A DNA stretch of 64,000 bases, taken from Hydractinia symbiolongicarpus. Its lineage: Eukaryota > Cnidaria > Hydrozoa > Anthoathecata > Hydractiniidae. The number at the start of each line of letters is the position of its first letter. Positions within the stretch are counted from its first letter, which is position 1. Location of the stretch: contig NC_079884.1 of NCBI RefSeq assembly GCF_029227915.1, positions 2,854,001 through 2,918,000 on the forward strand, given 5' to 3'. The position numbers were made by a program, and so were the translations under genes. The notes under the pieces are model-generated. The model saw only the letters and a list, made by a program, of their open reading frames with translations. It made no database searches and was not told where the DNA came from. Below are positions 1-9,582 of the stretch, one piece after another.

Positions 1-43
1 AGATATCGAGACAGTTTCAAAAGCTACATTTCATTGATTTTCT

Positions 44-73
44 AACGGTGTCAATCCGTTTGAGTTACAACGG
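44..73. other. AACGG-CCGTT-AACGG overlapping hairpin arms (example)
   Basis: AACGG (44-48), CCGTT (56-60) and AACGG (69-73) lie 7 and 8 bp apart. The middle arm can pair with either neighbour. The arrangement is kept in most monomers. One subfamily, for example at 377, 1126 and 3696, has CGGTT in the middle, which removes both pairings. Confidence 0.65.
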
Positions 74-281
74 TTGCGTCACACATTCGTACCAACATGT
101 ATTTAGTGATTTTTTTCCGATATTACTAAGTTGTATCGCTTTCAACAGTGAAACGATTGACTGTGGGACCTAATTGAACTGATTTTGGACTTAGACCTTA
201 TAAATGTAATAAATAAGTCACTTTGACTACAAGAAATAACATTCTTCTTAATTTGACATGATTGTGGGAACTCAGCTGCTG

Positions 282-295
282 CACAGGACCCTGTG
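282..295. other. CACAGG-AC-CCTGTG inverted repeat in the second module class (example)
   Basis: In monomers with the CTGCTGCACAGG or GGTTGCACAGG module, CACAGGACCCTGTG forms a 6-bp-arm dyad. In the other class the same interval reads GATTACACTGGGCGCTG and lacks this dyad, having instead the shorter TTACA and TGTAA arms when it ends TTGTAACG. The two classes alternate in the dimeric block. Confidence 0.65.
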
Positions 296-513
296 GTAGC
301 GATTCATAAAAAATTTAGATGAATAAGTCATTTTTACTGTGGGACCAATCCTAGCCGTTAGCGCGCTGAAGATATAGAGACAGTTTCAAAAACTCCATTT
401 CATTGACTTTCTAACGGTGTCAATCGGTTTGAGTTACAACGGTTGCGTCACACATTCATACCAACATGTATTTAGTGATTTTTTTCGGATATTCCTAAGT
501 TGTATCGCTTTCA

Positions 514-533
514 ACAGTCAAACGATTGACTGT
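514..533. other. 20-bp inverted repeat in the monomer (example)
   Basis: ACAGTCAAACGATTGACTGT has two perfect 8-bp arms (ACAGTCAA / TTGACTGT) around ACGA. The same site is in every full monomer in one of a few states: AGTCAAACG gives perfect arms, while AGTGAAACG and the AAAGAAACG type carry one or more mismatches. Perfect copies are very common between about 18 and 49 kb. It could be a site for a dimeric DNA-binding protein or simply a fold-back. No function is shown. Confidence 0.75.
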
Positions 534-752
534 GGGACTTAATTGAACTGATTTTGGACTTTGACCTTACAAATGTTATAAATGAGTCATTTTGACTACA
601 AGAAATAACATTCTTCTTAATTTGACATGATTGCTGGAACTCAGCGATGATTACACTGGGCGCTGTTGTAACGCTTTATTTAAAAATTAAGATAAATAAG
701 TCATTTTATACTGTGGGACCAATCCTAGCCGTTATCGCGCGCTGAAGAAGTA

Positions 753-1125
753 GAGACAGTTTCAAAAAGTACATTTCATTGATTTTCTAACGGTGTCAAT
801 CCGTTTGAGTTACAACGGTTGCGTCACATATTCGTACCTACATGTACTTAGTGATTTTCTTCCGATATTACTAACTTGCATCGCTTTTAACAAAGAAACG
901 ATTGACTGTGGGACTTAATTGAACTGATTTTGGACTTTGACCTTATAAATGTTATAAATGAGTCATTTTTACTACAAGAAATAACATTCTTCTTAATTTG
1001 ACATGATTGCTGGAACTCAGCGATTACACTGGGCGCTATGGTAACGCTTTATTTAAAAATTATGGTAAATAAATCATTTTTTACTGTGGGACCAATCCTA
1101 GCCGTTATCGCGCGCTGAAGAAGTA
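753..1125 (+). repeat. Representative satellite monomer (373 bp)
   Basis: This copy is a reference for the internal order. From left to right it holds: the landmark GAGACAGTTTCAA; the triple AACGG / CCGTT / AACGG; TTGCGTCACA; CGTACCTACATG; a T-rich stretch; CTTGCATCGCTTTTAAC; AACGATTGACTGTGGGAC; two TATAAAT words followed by TGAGTCAT (944-966); ATAACATTCTTCTTAATTTG; CAGCGATTACACTGGGCGCT; an A-rich stretch; TTTTACTGTGGGACCAATCC; and a CG-rich end, TATCGCGCGCTGAAG. By hand count it has 64 C, 66 G and 15 CpG. Two short words occur twice per monomer: ACTGTGGGAC, about 178 bp apart, and ATAAATRAGTCATTTT or a near match, about 110 bp apart. This hints at an old internal duplication. Confidence 0.9.
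944..966 (+). promoter_or_regulatory. Two TATAAAT words followed by TGAGTCAT (example; regulatory role only possible)
   Basis: TATAAAT occurs at 944-950 and 953-959, and TGAGTCAT at 959-966. TATAAA resembles a TATA box, and TGAGTCA is the core recognised by AP-1 or bZIP proteins in animals and fungi. The set is repeated in many monomers. Others have GTGATAAATGAGTC or GTGATAAATAAGTC. The similarity may be chance in an AT-rich repeat, so this is a sequence resemblance and not a supported promoter. Confidence 0.25.
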
Positions 1126-1851
1126 GAGACAGTCTCCAAAACTCCGTTTCATTGACTTTCTAACGGTGTCAATCGGTTTGAGTTACAACGGTTGCGTCAC
1201 ACATTCGTACCAACATGTATTTGCTGGTTTTTTTCGGATATTCCTAAGTTGTATCGCTTTCAACAGTCAAACGATTGACTGTGGGACTTAATTGAACTGA
1301 TTTTGGACTTTGACCTTACAAATGTTATAAATGAGTCATTTTGACTACAAGAAATAACATTCTTCTTAATTTGACATGATTGCTGGAACTCAGCGATTAC
1401 ACTGGGCGCTGTTGTAACGCTATATTTAAAAATTAAGATAAATAAGTCATTTTATACTGTGGGACCAATCCTAGCCGTTATCGTGCGCTGAAGAAGTAGA
1501 GACAGTTTCAAAAAGTACATTTCATTGATTTTCTAACGGTGTCAATCCGTTTGAGTTACAACGGTTGCGTCACATATTCGTACCAACATGTACTTAGTGA
1601 TTTTCTTCCGATATTACTAACTTGCATCGCTTTTAACAAAGAAACGAATGACTGTGGGACTTAATTGAACTGATTTTGGACTTTGACCTTATAAATGTTA
1701 TAAATGAGTCATTTTGACTACAAGAAATAACATTCTTCTTAATTTGACATGATTGTGGGAATTCAGCTGTTGCACAGGACCCTGTGGTAACGATTCATTT
1801 AAAAATTTAGATAAATATGTCATTTTTACTGTGGCACCAATCCTAGCCGTT

Positions 1852-1861
1852 AGCGCGCGCT
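1852..1861. other. AGCGCGCGCT palindrome at the monomer end (example)
   Basis: This perfect 10-bp palindrome of alternating C and G is the only GC-rich spot in an AT-rich monomer. It occurs in monomers whose end reads TTAGCGCGCGCTGAAG. Others have TATCGCGCGCTGAAG, which keeps CGCGCG. Variants at several sites (GCGCGGTGAAG, GCGCGATGAAG, TTAGCACGCGC) shorten it. Confidence 0.7.
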
Positions 1862-2614
1862 GAAGATATAGAAACAGTTTCAAAAACTACATTTCATTGA
1901 TTTTCTAACGGGGTCAATCGGTTTGAGTTACAACGGTTGCGTCACATAATCGTACCAACATGTATTTAGTGATTTTCTTCCGATATTACTAAGTTGCATC
2001 GCTTTTAACAGTGAAACGATTGACTGTGGGACTTAATTGAACTGATTTTGGACTTTGACCTTATAAATGTTGTAAGCGAGACTATTGGACTCCAAGAAAT
2101 AACATTCTTTTTAATTTGGCATGATTGTGGGAACTTAGCTGTTGCACAGGACCCTGTGGTAGCGATTCATTTAAAATTAAGATAAATCAGTCATTTTTAC
2201 TGTGTGGCCAATCCTAGCCGTTAGCGCGCGCTGAAGATATAGAGACAGTTTCAAAAACTCCATTTCATTTACTTTCTAACGGTGTCAATACGTTTGAGTT
2301 ACAACGGTTGCGTCACACATTCGTACCAACATGTTTTTAGTGATTTTTTTTCGGATATTCCTTAGTTGTAACGCTTTCAGCAGTGAAACGATTGACTGTG
2401 GGACTTAATTGAACTGATTTTGAACTTTGACCTTCTAAATGTGATAAATGAGCCATTTTGACTACAAGAAGTAATATTCTTCTTAATTTGACATGATTGT
2501 GGGAACTCAGCGGTTGCACAGGACCCTGTGGTAGCGATTCATTTAAAAATTTAGATAAATAAGTCATTTTTACTGTGGGACCAATCCTACCCGTTAGCGT
2601 GCGCTGAAGATATA

Positions 2615-2953
2615 GAGACAGTTTCAAAAACTCCATTTCATTGACTTTCCAACGGTATCAATCCGCTTCAGTTACAACAGTTGTGTCACATATTCGTACC
2701 AGCATGTATTTAGTGATTTTCTTCCGATATTACTAAGTTGTATTGCTTTTAACAGTGAAGCGATTGACTGTGTGAATTAATTGAACTGATATTGGACTGT
2801 GACCTTATAAATGTGATAAATGAGCCGATTGGTCTCCAAGAAATAACATTCTTCTTTATTTGACATGATTGATTCATTATTTAAAAATTAAGATAAATAA
2901 GTCATTTTTTACTGTGGGACCAATCCTAGCCGTTATCGCGTGCTGAAGAAATA
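2615..2953 (+). repeat. Truncated monomer, deletion type 1
   Basis: Only 339 bp. About 34 bp are missing between GACATGATTG and ATTCATTATTTAAAAATT (junction near 2871), so the CAGCGATTACACTGGG or CACAGGACCCTGTGG module is lost. The join is consistent with loss between two short GATT words that flank the module in full-length copies. Confidence 0.88.
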
Positions 2954-3680
2954 GAGACAGTTTCAAAAACTACATTTCATTGAGATTCTAACGGTGTCAA
3001 TCCGTTTGAGTTACAACGGTTGCGTCACATATTCGTACCAACATGTATTTAGTGATTTTCTTCCGATATTACTAAGTTGTATCGCTTTTAACAGTGAAAC
3101 GATTGACTGTGGGAATTAATTGAACTGATTATGGACTGTGACGTTATAAATGTGATAAATGAGCCAGCTGAACTACAAGAAATAAAATTCTTCTTAATTT
3201 GACATGATACCTGGAACTCAGCCATTACACTGAGCGTTGTGGTAGCGCTTTATTTAAAAACTAAGTTAAATAAGTCATTTTTCACTCTGGGACCAATACT
3301 AGCCGTTATCGCGCGCTGAAGAAACAGAGACAGTTTTAAAAACTAAATGCAATGAACTTCTAACGGTATCAGTCCGTTTGAATTTCAATGGTTGCGTGAC
3401 ATATTCCTCCCCACATGTATTTAGCGATATTTTTCTGATATTACTAGGTTGCATCGATTCTAACATTGAAACGATTGACTGTGCGACTTAATTGAACTAA
3501 ATTTGGACTGTGACCTGATAAATGTGATAAATGAGACAATTGGACTCAAAGAAATAACATTCTTCTTAATTTGACATAATTGCCGGAACTCAGCGATTAC
3601 ACTGGACCCTGTGGTAGCGCTTCATTTAAATATTTAGATAAATAAGTCATTTTTACTGTGGGACCAATCCTAGCCGTTAG

Positions 3681-5508
3681 CGCGCTGAAGATATAGAGAC
3701 AGTTTCAAAAACTCCATTTCATTGACTTTCTAACGGTGTCAATCGGTTTGAGTTACAACGGTTGCGTCACACATTCATACCAACATGTATTTAGTGATTT
3801 TTTTCGGATATTCCTAAGTTGTATCGCTTTCAACAGTCAAACGATTGACTGTGGGACTTAATTGAACTGATTTTGGACTTTGACCTTACAAATGTTATAA
3901 ATGAGTCATTTTTACTACAAGAAATAACATTCTTCTTAATTTGACATGATTGCTGGAACTCAGCGATTACACTGGGCGCTGTTGTAACGCTTTATTTAAA
4001 AATTAAGATAAATAAGTCATTTTATACTGTGGGACCAATCCTAGCCGTTATCGCGCGCTGAAGAAGTAGAGACAGTTTCAAAAAGTACATTTCATTGATT
4101 TTCTAACGGTGTCAATCCGTTTGAGTTACAACGGTTGCGTCACATATTCGTACCAACATGTACTTAGTGATTTTCTTCCGATATTACTAACTTGCATCGC
4201 TTTTAACAAAGAAACGATTGACTGTGGGACTTAATTGAACTGATTTTGGACTTTGAGCTTATAAATGTTATAAATGAGTCATTTTTACTACAAGAAATAA
4301 CATTCTTCTTAATTTGACATGATTGCTGGAACTCAGCGATTACACTGGGCGCTATGGTAACGCTTTATTTAAAAATTATGGTAAATAAATCATTTTTTAC
4401 TGTGGGACCAATCCTAGCCGTTATCGCGCGCTGAAGAAGTAGAGACAGTCTCCAAAACTCCGTTTCATTGACTTTCTAACGGTGTCAATCCGTTTGAGTT
4501 ACAACGGTTGCGTCACACATTCGTACCAACATGTATTTGCTGATTTTTTTCGGATATTCCTAAGTTGTATCGCTTTCAACAGTCAAACGATTGACTGTGG
4601 GACTTAATTGAACTGATTTTGGACTTTGACCTTATAAATGTTATAAATGAGTCATTTTGACTACAAGAAATAACATTCTTCTTAATTTGACATGATTGCT
4701 GGAACTCAGCTGCTGCACAGGACCCTGTGGTAGCGATTCATAAAAAATTTAGATGAATAAGTCATTTTTACTGTGGAACCAATCCTAGCCGTTAGCGCGC
4801 TGAAGATATAGAGACAGTTTCAAAAACTCCATTTCATTGACTTTCTAACAATGTCAATCCGTTTGAGTTACAACAGTTGCATCACATATTCGTGCCAACA
4901 TGTATTTAGTGATTTTTTTCCGATATTACTAAGTTGTATCGCTTTCAACAGTGCAACGATTGATTGTGGGACTTAATTGAACTGATTTTGGACTTTGAAC
5001 ATATAAATGTTATAAAGGAGACATTTTGACTACAAGAAGAAACATTCTTCTTAATTTGAAATGATTGCTGGAACTCAGTGATTACACTGGGTGCTGTGGT
5101 AACGCTTTATTTAAAAATTATGATAAATAAGACATTTTTTACTGTGGGACCAATCCTAGCCGTTATCGCCCGCTGAAGAAGTAGAGACAGTTTCAAAAGT
5201 TACACTTCAATGATTTTCTAACGGTGTCAATCCGTTTGAGTTACAACGGTTGCGTCACACATTCGTACCAACATGTATTTAGTGATTTTTTTCCGATATT
5301 ACTAAGTTGTATCGCTTTCAACAGTGAAACGATTGACTGTGGGACCTAACTGAACTGATTTTGGACTTTGACCTTATAAATTTGATAAATAAGTCATTTT
5401 CACTACAAGAAATAACATTCTTCTTAATTTGACATGATTGTGGGAACTCAGCTGCTGCACAGGACCCTGTGGTAGCGATTCATAAAAAATTTAGATGAAT
5501 AAGTCATT
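3681..5508 (+). repeat. Five-monomer spacer tract between the two cassettes
   Basis: Landmarks are at 3696, 4069, 4442, 4811 and 5184. The first three monomers are copies of those at 377, 753 and 1126. They match until about 4710, where the tract switches from the CAGCGATTACACTGGG module to the CAGCTGCTGCACAGG module. That switch looks like a recombination or conversion boundary. The joins before 3696 and 4811 share a 2-bp loss in the CG-rich end (TTAGCGCGCTGAAG), which also occurs before 377. Confidence 0.82.
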
Positions 5509-7366
5509 TTTACTGTGGCACCAATCCTAGCCGTTAGCGCGCGCTGAAGATATAGAAACAGTTTCAAAAACTACATTTCATTGATTTTCTAACGGGGTCA
5601 ATCCGTTTGAGTTACAACGGTTGCGTCACATATTCGTACCAACATGTATTTAGTGATTTTCTTCCGATATTACTAAGTTGCATCGCTTTTAACAGTGAAA
5701 CGATTGACTGTGGGACTTAATTGAACTGATTTTGGACTTTGACCTTATAAATGTTGTAAGCGAGACTATTGGACTCCAAGAAATAACATTCTTTTTAATT
5801 TGGCATGATTGTGGGAACTTAGCTGTTGCACAGGACCCTGTGGTAGCGATTCATTTAAAATTAAGATAAATCAGTCATTTTTACTGTGTGGCCAATCCTA
5901 GCCGTTAGCGCGCGCTGAAGATATAGAGACAGTTTCAAAAACTCCATTTCATTTACTTTCTAACGGTGTCAATACGTTTGAGTTACAACGGTTGCGTCAC
6001 ACATTCGTACCAACATGTTTTTAGTGATTTTTTTTCGGATATTCCTTAGTTGTAACGCTTTCAGCAGTGAAACGATTGACTGTGGGACTTAATTGAACTG
6101 ATTTTGAACTTTGACCTTCTAAATGTGATAAATGAGCCATTTTGACTACAAGAAGTAATATTCTTCTTAATTTGACATGATTGTGGGAACTCAGCGGTTG
6201 CACAGGACCCTGTGGTAGCGATTCATTTAAAAATTTAGATAAATAAGTCATTTTTACTGTGGGACCAATCCTACCCGTTAGCGTGCGCTGAAGATATAGA
6301 GACAGTTTCAAAAACTCCATTTCATTGACTTTCCAACGGTATCAATCCGCTTCAGTTACAACAGTTGTGTCACATATTCGTACCAGCATGTATTTAGTGA
6401 TTTTCTTCCGATATTACTAAGTTGTATTGCTTTTAACAGTGAAGCGATTGACTGTGTGAATTAATTGAACTGATATTGGACTGTGACCTTATAAATGTGA
6501 TAAATGAGCCGATTGGTCTCCAAGAAATAACATTCTTCTTTATTTGACATGATTGATTCTTTATTTAAAAATTAAGATAAATAAGTCATTTTTTACTGTG
6601 GGACCAATCCTAGCCGTTATCGCGTGCTGAAGAAATAGAGACAGTTTCAAAAACTACATTTCATTGAGATTCTAACGGTGTCAATCCGTTTGAGTTACAA
6701 CGGTTGCGTCACATATTCGTACCAACATGTATTTAGTGATTTTCTTCCGATATTACTAAGTTGTATCGCTTTTAACAGTGAAACGATTGACTGTGGGAAT
6801 TAATTGAACTGATTATGGACTGTGACGTTATAAATGTGATAAATGAGCCAGCTGAACTACAAGAAATAAAATTCTTCTTAATTTGACATGATACCTGGAA
6901 CTCAGCCATTACACTGGGCGTTGTGGTAGCGCTTTATTTAAAAACTAAGTTAAATAAGTCATTTTTCACTCTGGGACCAATACTAGCCGTTATCGCGCGC
7001 TGAAGAAACAGAGACAGTTTTAAAAACTAAATGCAATGAACTTCTAACGGTATCAGTCCGTTTGAATTTCAATGGTTGCGTGACATATTCCTCCCCACAT
7101 GTATTTAGCGATATTTTTCTGATATTACTAGGTTGCATCGATTCTAACATTGAAACGATTGACTGTGCGACTTAATTGAACTAAATTTGGACTGTGACCT
7201 GATAAATGTGATAAATGAGACAATTGGACTCAAAGAAATAACATTCTTCTTAATTTGACATAATTGCCGGAACTCAGCGATTACACTGGACCCTGTGGTA
7301 GCGCTTCATTTAAATATTTAGATAAATAAGTCATTTTTACTGTGGGACCAATCCTAGCCGTTAGCG
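5509..7366 (+). repeat. Five-monomer cassette, copy 2
   Basis: Landmarks are at 5555, 5926, 6299, 6638 and 7011, each 3684 bp after its partner in copy 1. The copies agree up to about 7366, where copy 2 continues with GCGCGCGCTGAAGAAATAG while copy 1 goes on with GCGCGCTGAAGATATAG. Single-base differences are rare, for example TTCTTTATT here against TTCATTATT after the truncation junction, and CACTGGGCG against CACTGAGCG. Confidence 0.88.
6299..6637 (+). repeat. Truncated monomer, deletion type 1 (3684-bp partner)
   Basis: 339 bp, with the junction near 6555 reading CATGATTGATTCTTTATTT. It is the exact positional partner of 2615-2953 in the second cassette copy. Confidence 0.88.
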
Positions 7367-9582
7367 CGCGCTGAAGAAATAGAGACAGTTTCAAATACTA
7401 CATTTCACTGACTTTCTAACGGTGTCAGTCCGTTTAAGTTACAACGGTTCTCTCACATATTCGTACCAACATGTATTTAGTGATTTTTTTCCGATATTAC
7501 AAAGTTGTATCGCTTTAAACAGTGCAACGATTGACTGTGGGACTTAATTGAACTAACTTTGGACTGTGACCTGATAAATGTGATGAATGAGACAATTGGA
7601 CTCCAAGAAATAAAATTCGTCCTAAATTGAGGTGATTGCCGGAACTCAGGGTTTACACTGGGTGCTATGGTAACGCTTTATTTAAAAATTATGATAAATA
7701 AGTCATCTTTTACTGTGGGACCAATCCTAGCCGTTATTGCGCGCTGAAGAAGTAGAGACAGTTTCAAAAGCTACAATTCATTGATTTTCTAACGGTGTCA
7801 ATCCGTTTGAGTTACAACAGTTGCGTCACATATTCGTACCAGCATGTATTTAGTGATTTTCTTCCGATATTACTAAGTTGTATTGCGTTTAACAGTAAAG
7901 CGATTGACTGTGTGAATTAATTGAACTGATATTTGACTGTGACCTTATAAATGTGATAAATGAGCCGATTGGTCTCCAAGAAATAACATTTTTCTTTATT
8001 TGACATGATTGATTCTTTATTTAAAAATTAAGATAAATAAGTCATTTTTTACTGTGGGACCAATCCTAGCCGTTATCGCGTGCTGAAGAAATAGAGACAG
8101 TTTCAAAAACTACATTTCATTGAGATTCTAACGGTGTCAATCCGTTTGAGTTACAACGGTTGCGTCACATATTCGTACCAACATGTATTTAGTGATTTTC
8201 TTCCGATATTACTAAGTTGTATCGCTTTTAACAGTGAAACGATTGACTGTGGGAATTAATTGAACTGATTATGGACTGTGACGTTATAAATGTGATAAAT
8301 GAGCCAGCTGAAATACAAGAAATAAAATTCTTCTTAATTTGACATGATTCCTGGAACTCAGCCATTACACTGGACGTTGTGGTAGCGCTTTATTTAAAAA
8401 CTAAGATAAATAAGTCATTTTTCACTCTGGGACCAATACTAGCCGTTATCGCGCGCTGAAGAAACAGAGACAGTTTTAAAAACTAAATGCAATGTACTTC
8501 TAACGGTATCAGTCCGTTTGAATTTCAATGGTTGCGTGACATATTCGTCCCCACATGTATTTAGCAATATTTTTCTGATATTATTAGGTTGGATCGATTC
8601 TAACATTGAAACGATTGACTGTGCGACTTACTTGAACTAAATTTGGACTGTGACCTGATAAATGTGATGAATGAGACAATTGGACTCCAAGAAATAAAAT
8701 TCGTCCTAAATTGAGGTGATTGCCGGAACTTAGCGATTACATTGGGCGCTGTGGTAGCGCTTCATTTAAAAATTTAGATAAATAAGTCATCTTTACTGTG
8801 GGACCAATCCTGGCCGTTATCACGCGCTGTAGAAATAGCGACAGTTTCAAAAACTAAATTTCATTGACCTTCTAACGCTATCAATTCGCTTCAGTCACAA
8901 CAGTTACGTCACATATTCGTACCAACATGTATTTAGCGATGCTTTTCTCATATTACTAGGTTGCATCGCTCTTAACAACGAAACGATTGACTCTGGAACT
9001 TAATTGAACTGATTTTGGACTGTGGCATGATAAAAGTTACATGTGAGACAATTGGACTCCAAGAAATAACATTCTTCTTAATTTGACATGATTGTGGGAA
9101 CTCAGCGATTACACTGGGCCCTGTGGTAGCGCTTCATTTAAAAATTTAGATAAATAAGTCACTTTTACTGTGGGACCAATCCTAGCCGTTAGCGCGCGCT
9201 GAAAATATAGAGACAGTTTCAAAAACTCCATTTCATTGACTTTCTAACGGTGTCAATCCGTTTGAGTTACAACGGTTGCGTCACATATTCTTACCAACAT
9301 GTATTTAGTGATTTTCTTCCGATATTACTAAGTTGTATTGCTTTTAACAGTGAAACGATTGCCTGTGGGAATTAATAGAACTGATTCTGGATTGCGACCT
9401 TATAAATGTGATAAATGAGCCAATTGGTTTCCAAGGAATAAAATTTTTCTTAATTTGACATGATTGCCGGAATTCATCGATTACATTAGCCTCTGTGGTA
9501 GCGCTTTATGTAAAAATTTAGATAAATAAGTCTTTTCTTACTGTCGGTCCAATCCTGGCCGTTAGCACGCGCTGAATAAATA
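7367..9582 (+). repeat. Diverged monomers with a third partial cassette copy
   Basis: Landmarks are at 7382, 7755, 8094, 8467, 8838 and 9210. Monomers 7755-8466 follow 6299-7010 at offset 1456, including the same truncation, so this is a third partial copy of the cassette. Monomers 8467 to 9210 carry many private changes (for example GATGCTTTTCTCATATTAC and TGTGGCATGATAAAAG). They are among the most diverged units in the window, as expected for older satellite that has escaped homogenisation. Confidence 0.82.
7755..8093 (+). repeat. Truncated monomer, deletion type 1 (third copy)
   Basis: 339 bp, with the junction near 8011. Its front half comes from a different monomer (TTCAAAAGCTACAATTC), while the part around the junction matches 6299-6637. 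This is a visible chimera. Confidence 0.86.

Larger units (their letters stand above)
1..1824 (+). repeat. Left-edge monomers 1-5
   Basis: Landmarks are at 8, 377, 753, 1126 and 1499. Positions from about 320 to 1396 are nearly the same as about 3640-4710 (offset 3316-3319). The three-base difference is an extra ATG-like triplet near 646-650, which makes the monomer at 377 376 bp long. The order of monomer types (8, 377, 753) also recurs at 47771, 48142 and 48515. Monomers 377 and 1126 carry CGGTT where most copies have CCGTT. Monomers 753 and 1499 are of the type with CTTGCATCGCTTTTAAC. Confidence 0.85.
1825..3680 (+). repeat. Five-monomer cassette, copy 1
   Basis: Landmarks are at 1871, 2242, 2615, 2954 and 3327. 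The cassette has marks not seen in the core of the array: TAACGGGGTCAAT, ATGTTGTAAGCGAG, a truncated monomer (2615), a monomer with CATTGAGATTCTAACGG (2954) and one with TGAATTTCAATGGTTGCG (3327). It is matched at offset 3684 by 5509-7366, with only scattered single-base differences. Related copies of its first part lie at 51839 and 56572. Confidence 0.88.

Noticed and set aside
90-110. Possible CENP-B box at ATTCGTACCAACATGTA
   Set aside because: The TTCG and the following A fit the first half of the consensus, but the required CGGG is ATGT here. The match fails in the half that contacts the protein, and no variant monomer restores it.
268-305. tRNA-like or SINE-like internal promoter boxes around CTCAGC...GGTAGCG
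   Set aside because: No convincing A-box and B-box pair at the right spacing, no clover-leaf fold and no terminal A-tail. The stretch is simply part of the tandem monomer.
2615-2953. Shortened monomers as insertion scars of a mobile element
   Set aside because: They are simple deletions with no target-site duplication and no inserted sequence. The same join is shared by copies that are part of larger duplicated blocks.
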